This document shows, piece by piece, positions 6,286 through 11,980 of a stretch of 11,980 bases of DNA. The translations under genes and the position numbers were made by a program. Below the pieces are notes generated by a model. The model was not told the DNA's origin, made no database searches, and saw only the letters and a list, made by a program, of their open reading frames with translations. Position 1 is the first letter of the stretch. Each line of letters starts with the position of its first letter. Source of the DNA: Methanobacteriota archaeon (GTDB lineage Archaea; Thermoplasmatota; Thermoplasmata; RBG-16-68-12); the NCBI GenBank assembly GCA_005879065.1, contig VBLU01000052.1, positions 1-11,980 on the forward strand, written 5' to 3'.

Positions 6286-7812
6286 TTACGGTGGCGTCGC
6301 ATTTTCTTCCGTAAATTTGTAGCCACAGAAGAAGCAGGTCACGTCTTCGACCTTGACAGAGGTGTGACATCGCGGACAGACTTTCTTGTCCCCGCCGGCC
6401 AGCACGGCGCCGATCGGAGGCGCGATCGGCAGAGGGGCCGCGGGCGCCGCGGGAGGCTTCGCGGGAGGCGGAGACGGCGAGGCTTCCTCGTGCTTCCGGG
6501 CGCGACGGTATCCGAAAACGACGAAGACGATGAGGACGACCGCGATAAGGATCGCGGCGATGAGGGCGATCGGGGATTGTCGGGTCAAGGAGAACGTCGT
6601 GAATGCGGTCGCGTGGGCGCCGAACGGGTCCTGGACATCGACTCGAAAGATCACATCGGTCGCCACGATGTCCCTCGTCGTCCATGTGACCGACGTCACA
6701 CCGGTTTGGTCCACGACGAGCGGGATCGTCTCGTTCCCGATCGTCACGTTCGCCCACACGTGGAGATAGGCATTGATGAACACATCGTCTGACATCGTCC
6801 AGGTGAACGTCACCATGGTGGCGGCAGGCACCTGCTGGCCGGAGGCGGGGAGGACGATCGCGACAGTCGGGCGCCCGCTCGCAGGGATCCCCGGCTCGAG
6901 TGCGAGGGAGAAATCTCGCGGGTCATTCGTGTCCGTGCAACTCCCGTCCCGTTGGAGGATTTGTCCGGGACCGGGGGCGGGCGCATCGCCTAGGATTGTA
7001 TTGCCAGGTTCCCAGGAGAGTGTGCCGTTGCGCGTGGCGTTGAATTCAACGCGGTCCACGACGATATCCTGTCCACCCGCGGTGGCGGCTCCGCCCTTGG
7101 GATTCCGATAGACCAGCTTCAACGCGTCCCCGGTCGGCGTGAGCCAGGAGGGCGAAGTGAGGTTGATGCGCACGGAGGAGATGGGGGCGGCCACCCCGGT
7201 CAGGCCGAGGCTTCCCCCATGGTACGAACCCGGTGCGTCGCGCTCCAGATAGTAGTCTGCAAGGGACACCGGGGAGCCCGTCGGGTTGCACACGAAGGCA
7301 TATTGATTCCCGCCCTGCGCGGGCAGGGTGACAATGCCGGCGATCTTCACCGGTTCGGGCGTCGAAGAAGCGGCGCCCAGATGGAGATCTCGGATCGTTA
7401 CGTTTTCGGGGAGCCAGACGAAGGATTCCTGGAATACGCCGGTGGCGCTGGTAAAATCGCCCGCAGCGTAGACCACCAGGTCTCCCAAATTCGCTCCTTC
7501 CTGGACGGAGGGCGTATCGGAGGCGTTCGCGGGCGTCTTCGAATTGCCCACCGTGAGAATGGCGAACGATCCGATTCCATTCTGGACTGCCATGGAGTCC
7601 TTCGGGAATGGCCCCGTCGTGTAGTTGACCCCGTCAACGAACGTACGAATCGGCGTCCCCGCAGGGAGCGGAGAACCCGATATGTCGAGAGCATGGCCTT
7701 GCGTCCGCATCGCGATCGGAGGAGGCGCGATCACGGAAACGGTCGCTAGGATGAGGACAAGGGGCAGTCCGAGCAAGAGGATGGACACGATTGTTCGCGT
7801 GCGCCCTCGCAT
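6286..7812 (-). CDS. Surface protein: lamin-tail-like domain, Ig-like domain, TM helix, zinc ribbon
   Basis: The 508-residue protein has an N-terminal hydrophobic signal or anchor (8-28). A carboxypeptidase-regulatory-like beta domain covers about 38-150 (GTPIRTFVDG, then GANLGDLVVYAAG). A lamin-tail-like domain covers about 153-305. It is read from YAFVCNPTGSPVSLADYYL (171-189), LTPTGDALKLVY (224-235), VVDRVEFNAT (251-260) and RDGSCTDTNDPRDFSL (288-303). An Ig-like domain follows at 313-410, then a membrane helix at 414-434, a Pro/Ala-rich linker at 445-468, and a C-terminal zinc ribbon (Cys479, 482, 493, 496). The predicted layout is several outer beta domains with the ribbon in the cytoplasm. 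Sequons are frequent in the outer part. The ATG at 7812 has a Shine-Dalgarno sequence and promoter. The open frame further upstream lacks both. The function is unknown; surface attachment or an envelope scaffold is plausible. Confidence 0.82.
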   Translation of the reverse strand: MRGRTRTIVSILLLGLPLVLILATVSVIAPPPIAMRTQGHALDISGSPLPAGTPIRTFVDGVNYTTGPFPKDSMAVQNGIGSFAILTVGNSKTPANASDTPSVQEGANLGDLVVYAAGDFTSATGVFQESFVWLPENVTIRDLHLGAASSTPEPVKIAGIVTLPAQGGNQYAFVCNPTGSPVSLADYYLERDAPGSYHGGSLGLTGVAAPISSVRINLTSPSWLTPTGDALKLVYRNPKGGAATAGGQDIVVDRVEFNATRNGTLSWEPGNTILGDAPAPGPGQILQRDGSCTDTNDPRDFSLALEPGIPASGRPTVAIVLPASGQQVPAATMVTFTWTMSDDVFINAYLHVWANVTIGNETIPLVVDQTGVTSVTWTTRDIVATDVIFRVDVQDPFGAHATAFTTFSLTRQSPIALIAAILIAVVLIVFVVFGYRRARKHEEASPSPPPAKPPAAPAAPLPIAPPIGAVLAGGDKKVCPRCHTSVKVEDVTCFFCGYKFTEENATPP

Positions 7813-7818
7813 CGCTCG

Positions 7819-7825
7819 CCTCTCC
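7819..7825 (-). promoter_or_regulatory. Shine-Dalgarno site fixing the start of the surface-protein gene
   Basis: GGAGAGG on the minus strand lies 6 bases before the ATG at 7812. It decides in favour of that ATG over the upstream open frame. Confidence 0.6.
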
Positions 7826-7854
7826 GGAGAACCCGAGCGCGCCACGCTGTTCGG

Positions 7855-7867
7855 TTTACTTATACCC
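7855..7867 (-). promoter_or_regulatory. TATA box of the surface-protein gene
   Basis: GGGTATAAGTAAA on the minus strand is a good archaeal TATA box. It is centred about 49 bases before the ATG at 7812. With a start about 27 bases downstream, the mRNA would carry a leader of some 20 bases that includes the Shine-Dalgarno site. Confidence 0.55.
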
Positions 7868-7934
7868 TTGTCCAACCAGACGTCCACCGAATGGCGGCTT
7901 CGAAATCCCGGGATCAAAGGGGCGCGTGGGACCC

Positions 7935-7950
7935 GAGAAAGGCTTTAAGG
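7935..7950 (+). promoter_or_regulatory. BRE/TATA box of the histidine-degradation genes
   Basis: GAGAAAGGCTTTAAGG closely resembles the box at 4570 in layout (purine block, GG, T/A block). It is centred about 40 bases before the ATG at 7985, implying a leader of about 12 bases. GGAG at 7975-7978 lies 6 bases before that ATG and could serve as the ribosome binding site. Confidence 0.55.
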
Positions 7951-7984
7951 AATTGGGGCCTTCGGCGCTTCCCCGGAGAAACGA

Positions 7985-8884
7985 ATGGCAGACATCGTGG
8001 AGTGTGTCCCGAACTTTTCGGAGGGGCGACGCAAAGAGGTCGTGGATGCCATCGCAAAATCGATCGCGTCCGTCCCCGGTGTTCGCCTTCTCGACACCGA
8101 AATGGACCCGGATCACAATCGGTGCGTCATCACGTTCGTCGGGGACCGCAACGCGGTCGCCGAAGCGGCCTTCCAAGGGGCCAAGTCCGCCGTCGCCCGA
8201 ATCGATATGAACCACCACCGGGGGGAGCATCCGCGGGTCGGAGCCCTCGATGTGCTCCCGTTCGTTCCAATCAGCGGGGTCACGATGGATGATTGCGTCG
8301 CACTCGCCAAGTCCGTCGGAAAGAGGATCGCGGACGAGCTCCAGGTACCGGTCTACCTCTATGAGGCGGCCGCGACGCGGCCGGATCGAAAGGCTCTCCC
8401 AGACGTGCGCCGCGGAGAATTCGAGGGTCTGAAAGTTGCCATCGAGACGGAGCCGGAACGCAGGCCAGATTTCGGTCCCGCGAAATTGCACCCGACGGCC
8501 GGTGCGTGTATCGTCGGCGCACGGCCCGTGTTGATCGCATGGAATGTGAATCTCGGGACGAAGGACGTGACGGTCGCGAAACGGATTGCGAAGGCGATTC
8601 GAGAAAGTGACGGCGGGCTGCCTGCTGTGCGAGCGAAGGGCTTTGAACTCGCGGATCGGGGCCTTGTGCAAGTGTCGATGAACATGACCGACTACCGCAA
8701 GACGTCGTTAGTCCAAGCATTCGAAGCGATCCGAGAGCTCGCGACGAAAGAGCACGTGGAGATCGTCGAGAGCGAGATCATCGGATTGGTGCCGCTCGAC
8801 GCGGTCCTCGTGGGCGCCACCCAATATTTCAAGCTCGCCCGGTTCCATCGCGAACAGGTCCTGGAGGCCCGGTTGTGGGAGTGA
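7985..8884 (+). CDS. ftcD: Glutamate formimidoyltransferase (FtcD N-terminal enzyme)
   Basis: The 299-residue single-domain protein transfers the formimino group from N-formimino-L-glutamate to tetrahydrofolate, giving 5-formimino-THF and glutamate (EC 2.1.2.5). It opens with the family hallmark ECVPNFSEGRR. The active-site region HHRGEHPRVGALDVLPFVP carries His82, the same number as the catalytic histidine known in mammalian FTCD. Later it has HPTAGACIVGAR and LIAWNVNL, then VQVSMNMTDY. The length matches stand-alone transferases and the N-terminal half of bifunctional FTCD. The start has a GGAG site and a BRE/TATA box. The stop overlaps the start of the cyclodeaminase gene, so the two halves of the animal-type fusion are made here as separate, coupled proteins. 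The substrate would come from HutI, not present in the window. The symbol follows the N-terminal-domain convention. Confidence 0.93.
   Translation: MADIVECVPNFSEGRRKEVVDAIAKSIASVPGVRLLDTEMDPDHNRCVITFVGDRNAVAEAAFQGAKSAVARIDMNHHRGEHPRVGALDVLPFVPISGVTMDDCVALAKSVGKRIADELQVPVYLYEAAATRPDRKALPDVRRGEFEGLKVAIETEPERRPDFGPAKLHPTAGACIVGARPVLIAWNVNLGTKDVTVAKRIAKAIRESDGGLPAVRAKGFELADRGLVQVSMNMTDYRKTSLVQAFEAIRELATKEHVEIVESEIIGLVPLDAVLVGATQYFKLARFHREQVLEARLWE
8863..8867 (+). promoter_or_regulatory. Shine-Dalgarno site deciding the cyclodeaminase start
   Basis: GGAGG inside the end of the transferase gene lies 7 bases before GTG 8875 and 13 before GTG 8881. It favours 8875, although 8881 would give a classical GTGA stop/start overlap. 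Confidence 0.45.
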
Positions 8885-9501
8885 AAGACACGACGGTGAA
8901 AGAGTTCCTCGCCGCGGTCGCGGCGCCGACTGCCACGCCGGGAGGGGGAAGCGTCTCGGCTCTCGCGGGAGCGCTGTCCGCGGCCCTGAGCCGTATGGTC
9001 GCGGGTCTCGCTCGCGGGAAGGCCGGATACGAAGGAGTCGAATCCGAACTTGCGCAAATCGAGGACCGAGGCAAGGTCATCCAGGGACGCCTCGAGGCCC
9101 TGATCGACGAGGACGCACGCGCCTACGAAAGCGTGATCGCGGCGATGAGTTTGCCGAAATCGTCCGAGAAGGAAAGGGCCGCACGGGTGGACGCCATGCA
9201 GGCCGCCTACCGCAAGGCAACCGATGTCCCGCTGGAGACCATGGAGCTCTGCGTGGAGGCATTGGAGCTGGCCGAGGCCTCCGTGAAGAAAGGGAACCGC
9301 AACGCGACGACCGACGCGGCCGTCGCCATCCTACTCGCGGAATCGGCGATCCGGGGAGCGAGCCTGAATTGCGCGGTGAATCTGGCGTCCATTCGCGATG
9401 AGACCTTCCGATCGAACGCGGAGGAACGGGTCGAGCAACTCCTGAAACGGGCGGACGAAATCGGCCACGAAGCGATGGCGGTCGTCACCGAACGACTCTA
9501 A
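8875..9501 (+). CDS. fchA: Formimidoyltetrahydrofolate cyclodeaminase (FtcD C-terminal enzyme)
   Basis: The 208-residue, mostly helical protein converts 5-formimino-THF to 5,10-methenyl-THF and ammonia (EC 4.3.1.4). The N-terminal signature TVKEFLAAVAAPTATPGGGS is characteristic: an F-L-x-x-(L/V)-A helix, then P-T-P-G-G-G-S. It is followed by ALAGALSAALSRMVAGL and the acidic segment IDEDARAYESV typical of the active-site helices. Near the C terminus AESAIRGASLNCAVNL matches the conserved family region. The length fits stand-alone cyclodeaminases of about 200 residues. It overlaps the transferase gene by 10 bases (4 if GTG 8881 is used), indicating coupled synthesis. That makes sense because the unstable formimino-THF must be passed on. 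The product enters the THF one-carbon pool. Confidence 0.92.
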   Translation: MGVKDTTVKEFLAAVAAPTATPGGGSVSALAGALSAALSRMVAGLARGKAGYEGVESELAQIEDRGKVIQGRLEALIDEDARAYESVIAAMSLPKSSEKERAARVDAMQAAYRKATDVPLETMELCVEALELAEASVKKGNRNATTDAAVAILLAESAIRGASLNCAVNLASIRDETFRSNAEERVEQLLKRADEIGHEAMAVVTERL

Positions 9502-9531
9502 ACAAGATCCTGGTCGCGGGACTGGCGAAGT

Positions 9532-9547
9532 GGGAAGGCTCAAGTCC
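9532..9547 (+). promoter_or_regulatory. Possible BRE/TATA box of hutU
   Basis: GGGAAGGCTCAAGTCC in the 69-base gap before hutU resembles the boxes at 4570 and 7935. It is centred about 30 bases before the ATG at 9571, which has no Shine-Dalgarno sequence. A leaderless hutU mRNA is possible, separate from or in addition to read-through from the upstream pair. Confidence 0.4.
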
Positions 9548-9570
9548 GCTCAGGGTGTATCGTCGCCTGC

Positions 9571-11211
9571 ATGGAACGGATCAAGGCCTCCCGCGGACCG
9601 AAACTGCGGTGCAAGGGCTGGCGGCAAGAGGCCATCCTCCGGATGCTGGAAAACAACCTCGAGAACGCGGAGAAGCCGGACCAACTGATCGTCTACGGAG
9701 GGACGGGCAAGGCGGCTCGCAATTGGGAGGCGTTCCACCGCATCGTCGATTCGCTCCAGAGCCTCCGCGACGACGAGACCCTGATCGTGCAGAGCGGCAA
9801 GCCCGTGGCCGTTTTCAAAACCCACCGAGACGCCCCGCGGGTCCTCATCGCGAACGCGCATCTGGTCCCGAAATGGTCGAACTGGGAGACGTTCCACGAA
9901 CTCGAGGCGCTCGGCCTCACGATGTACGGTCAGATGACCGCGGGGGGCTGGTCGTACATCGGATCCCAGGGAATCGTCCAGGGAACGTACGAGACCTTCG
10001 CCGCATGCGCCCGGAAACATTTCGGTGGCTCGTTGAAGGGCCGATTCGTCCTGACGGGCGGAATGGGCGGCATGGGGGGCGCACAGCCCCTCGCGGTGAA
10101 GATGAACGAAGGCGTCTGCCTCGACGTCGAGGTCGAAGAGGCCCGCATCCGCCGCCGCGTGGCGAACAAGTACTGCGACCGGCTCGTCTCCGATCTAGAT
10201 GAGGCTCTCGAGATGGCCCTTGCTGCGAAATCGGGGGGGACGCCGCTCTCGATCGGCCTGGTCGGCAATTGCGCGGAGGTCCATCCCGAACTCGTACGGC
10301 GGGGGATCCGACCGGACGTGGTGACGGACCAGACAAGCGCGCACGATCCGCTTGGCGGCTATATTCCAAAGGGTCTGACCATCGAAACCGCGGCCGAGCT
10401 TCGGACTCGCGATCCGCAGGAATATCTGCAGCGGTCCCGCGAGTCGATTGCGATTCACGTCCGGGCCATGCTCGATTTCCTCCGGGCCGGAAGCGTGGTC
10501 TTCGATTACGGGAACAACATCCGCGGACAGGCGCGTGAGGCCGGCGTCGCCGACGCGTTCGCGTTCCAGGGGTTTGTCCCTCTGTACATCCGCCCCTTGT
10601 TCGCCGAAGGCCGGGGTCCATTCCGCTGGGTCGCGGTGACGGGAGACCCGGACGACATCATCAAGACGGACAGCGTCGTGCTGCGCGAGTTCCCGAACGA
10701 CGAGACCTTGGCCCGCTGGATCCGTCTCGCCCAGAAGTTCCTCCCGTGGGAAGGCCTGCCGGCCCGGGTATGTTGGCTCGGGTACGGAGAGCGGGCCCAA
10801 TTCGGACGAGCGATCAACCGCATGGTGGCCTCCGGCGAGCTGAGCGGACCGATTGTGATCACGCGGGACCATCTCGACGCCGGTTCCGTAGCATCTCCCT
10901 ACCGGGAGACGGAGGGGATGCGGGATCGGTCCGACGCGATCGCCGACTGGCCGATCCTGAACGCCCTCCTGAACACCGCCGCTGGGGCGGACCTGGTCGC
11001 GGTGCACAACGGTGGAGGCGTGGGGATCGGCTACTCGACCCATGCGGGCGCCCTCGTCGTGTGCGACGGGACGGAGGATGCAGACCGACGGATCGGCCGG
11101 GTCCTCACGACGGACCCCGGAATGGGCGTCGTGCGACACGCGGACGCCGGATACCCGGAAGCGGTCCGCTTCGCGAAAGACCACGACATCCGAATGCCGT
11201 CCCTCGAGTGA
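9571..11211 (+). CDS. hutU: Urocanate hydratase
   Basis: The 546-residue urocanase catalyses the second step of histidine degradation, urocanate plus water to 4-imidazolone-5-propionate (EC 4.2.1.49), using tightly bound NAD+ as an electrophilic cofactor. Signatures include IVYGGTGKAARNW near residue 40, AGGWSYIGSQGIVQGTYETF (124-143), the NAD-binding GGMGGMGGAQPLA (163-175), and DQTSAHDPLGGYIP (253-266). The active-site RVCWLGYGER has Cys401, corresponding to the catalytic cysteine 410 of the Pseudomonas enzyme. HLDAGSVASPYRETEGM (434-450) and GGGVGIGYS (481-489) follow. The length is close to the usual 550-560. One unusual point is DRSDA at 452-456, where the family normally has DGSDA. It lies 69 bases after the cyclodeaminase and 4 bases before a Nudix gene. 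Confidence 0.97.
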   Translation: MERIKASRGPKLRCKGWRQEAILRMLENNLENAEKPDQLIVYGGTGKAARNWEAFHRIVDSLQSLRDDETLIVQSGKPVAVFKTHRDAPRVLIANAHLVPKWSNWETFHELEALGLTMYGQMTAGGWSYIGSQGIVQGTYETFAACARKHFGGSLKGRFVLTGGMGGMGGAQPLAVKMNEGVCLDVEVEEARIRRRVANKYCDRLVSDLDEALEMALAAKSGGTPLSIGLVGNCAEVHPELVRRGIRPDVVTDQTSAHDPLGGYIPKGLTIETAAELRTRDPQEYLQRSRESIAIHVRAMLDFLRAGSVVFDYGNNIRGQAREAGVADAFAFQGFVPLYIRPLFAEGRGPFRWVAVTGDPDDIIKTDSVVLREFPNDETLARWIRLAQKFLPWEGLPARVCWLGYGERAQFGRAINRMVASGELSGPIVITRDHLDAGSVASPYRETEGMRDRSDAIADWPILNALLNTAAGADLVAVHNGGGVGIGYSTHAGALVVCDGTEDADRRIGRVLTTDPGMGVVRHADAGYPEAVRFAKDHDIRMPSLE

Positions 11212-11215
11212 ACGA

Positions 11216-11614
11216 ATGACGGACCGGTCGCACCCTGCCGTCACGGTCGACGGCCTCGTCCTGGTCGACCGGAAGCTGGTTGTCATCCGACGCGGCAACG
11301 AACCGTTTCGCGGTATGCCCGCCCTTCCAGGCGGTTTCGTCGAGCTCGGCGAGACGACCCTCGAGGCGGTCGTCCGAGAGGTCCGCGAGGAAACGGGACT
11401 CGAGACGAAGGTCCTTCGGTTGGTCGGCGTGTTCTCGGATCCTGGTCGCGACCCTCGCGGCCATACCGTCACGATTGGGTACGCGCTGGAGGCAGTTGGC
11501 GGTCGGCTCAAGGCGGGGAGCGATGCAGCCGCGATTGTCCTCGTGGATCCCGACGACCCGCCGCGGATGGCCTTCGACCACAATGAGATCGTGCGCAAGT
11601 GGCGGGGTCTCTAG
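11216..11614 (+). CDS. Nudix hydrolase, ADP-ribose pyrophosphatase-like
   Basis: The 132-residue protein has a complete Nudix box at residues 40-62 (G-x5-E-x7-R-E-V-x-E-E-x-G-L), preceded by PALPGG. The stretch VFSDPGRDPRGHTV (72-85) after the box is typical of archaeal and bacterial ADP-ribose pyrophosphatases (compare the YSDPxRDPRGH motif). Hydrolysis of ADP-ribose to AMP and ribose 5-phosphate is therefore the best guess, although the Nudix box alone does not fix the substrate. The ATG at 11216 lies 4 bases after the hutU stop, and an open frame extends upstream only as a shadow of hutU. Co-transcription with hutU is likely. A role in clearing breakdown products of the NAD that urocanase uses would be speculative. 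The stop overlaps the convergent gene at a CTAG. Confidence 0.92.
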   Translation: MTDRSHPAVTVDGLVLVDRKLVVIRRGNEPFRGMPALPGGFVELGETTLEAVVREVREETGLETKVLRLVGVFSDPGRDPRGHTVTIGYALEAVGGRLKAGSDAAAIVLVDPDDPPRMAFDHNEIVRKWRGL

Positions 11615-11980
11615 AGCTCGGCGCGCGGGTTCGACCAGGCCTTCTTTGCGGTTCCAGGAATCCATCCCAGCAGGACGAACAAAAGGGACACCGCGACCAG
11701 CAATCCCAGGCCTCCGGCGCTCATGAACGCGCCTGATTCGCTGAGGGACACTGCCCCGAACGCGGTGATGCGTCCGACCATGCCCGCAAGTCCGGATACG
11801 ATCCCGGCCTGGGTCCCCGCGGCGACGCCGACCCATAGAATCCATGTCGCGGCCGCAACGACGAAGACGATCGAGAGCGTGAACGGGAACACCGTCTCCG
11901 GCCCAATGACGAGGACTGGCACCGAGGGGATGGCGAGCAGGAACGCGATTGCGGCGAACACGATCTTGAACGGAGTCCCG
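11611..11980 (-). CDS. Multi-helix membrane protein, partial, unknown function
   Basis: The frame stays open to the right edge of the window. The visible upstream residues (GTPFKIVFAAIAFLL) continue smoothly, so the true start probably lies outside the window and the GTG at 11961 is likely internal. About 122 residues are visible, with three probable membrane helices: a long hydrophobic start to about VLVIG, FTLSIVFVVAAATWILWVGVAAG, and LGLLVAVSLLFVLLGWI. The tail is short and basic (GTAKKAWSNPRAEL). No family is recognised. It converges on the Nudix gene with a 4-base overlap. Confidence 0.65.
   Translation of the reverse strand, partial: GTPFKIVFAAIAFLLAIPSVPVLVIGPETVFPFTLSIVFVVAAATWILWVGVAAGTQAGIVSGLAGMVGRITAFGAVSLSESGAFMSAGGLGLLVAVSLLFVLLGWIPGTAKKAWSNPRAEL

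Noticed and set aside
5124..6314. Plus-strand open frame of 396 codons
   Set aside because: It is fully antisense to proS, whose identity is certain. The composition is shadow-like and no motif is visible.
6249..6326. N-terminal extension of proS from an upstream ATG
   Set aside because: The 26 extra residues do not look like ProRS, overlap the preceding gene, and would include the TATA-like box.
7856..8671. Minus-strand open frame of 271 codons
   Set aside because: It is antisense to the formimidoyltransferase gene and shows no family pattern.
10195..11598. Minus-strand open frame of 467 codons
   Set aside because: It is antisense to hutU and the Nudix gene and shows no recognisable domain.
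1..11980. CRISPR arrays, transposon ends, tRNA genes, phage or defence genes
   Set aside because: No regularly spaced direct repeats, terminal inverted repeats with a transposase, cloverleaf-like sequences or defence-family motifs were seen on reading either strand. A formal tRNA or repeat scan was not possible.

Overview
The window looks like chromosomal DNA of a GC-rich (about 60% by eye) archaeon. The evidence is an archaeal-type prolyl-tRNA synthetase, a Taw2-like wyosine enzyme, BRE/TATA-like boxes about 27-33 bases before leaderless starts, and several lineage-specific secreted proteins with C-terminal membrane anchors or zinc ribbons. A Thermoplasmata-related heterotroph is my best guess. 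That is inference from gene style, not a phylogenetic result.

Layout. 1-769 (+): the end of a stomatin/SPFH protein overlapping a short NfeD gene. 782-2045 (-): a long NfeD (ClpP-like membrane protease) broken by an internal deletion with frameshift, convergent with the first pair across a small perfect hairpin. 2109-3659 (-): a zinc-ribbon/amphipathic-helix protein and taw2. 3720-4808 (+): a secreted, membrane-anchored protein and a 66-residue two-helix membrane protein. 4854-7812 (-): proS, preceded by a surface protein with a lamin-tail-like domain, an Ig-like domain, one membrane helix and a cytoplasmic zinc ribbon. 7985-11614 (+): glutamate formimidoyltransferase, formimidoyl-THF cyclodeaminase, urocanate hydratase and a Nudix hydrolase. 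11611-11980 (-): a partial membrane protein that shares its stop site with the Nudix gene.

How the genes work together. The clearest functional unit is histidine catabolism. HutU turns urocanate into imidazolonepropionate. The two FtcD-type enzymes move the formimino group of formiminoglutamate to tetrahydrofolate and release ammonia, giving glutamate plus methenyl-THF. hutH and hutI are not in the window. The other recognisable theme is membrane quality control (stomatin plus NfeD), where the protease partner seems to have lost its catalytic lysine segment.

No tRNA, rRNA, CRISPR array, insertion sequence or phage gene was recognised. No gene-free stretch exceeds 300 bases. I did not find a convincing new multi-gene system. 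The best leads are the broken NfeD protease beside an intact stomatin/NfeD pair, and the lamin-tail/Ig/zinc-ribbon surface protein.
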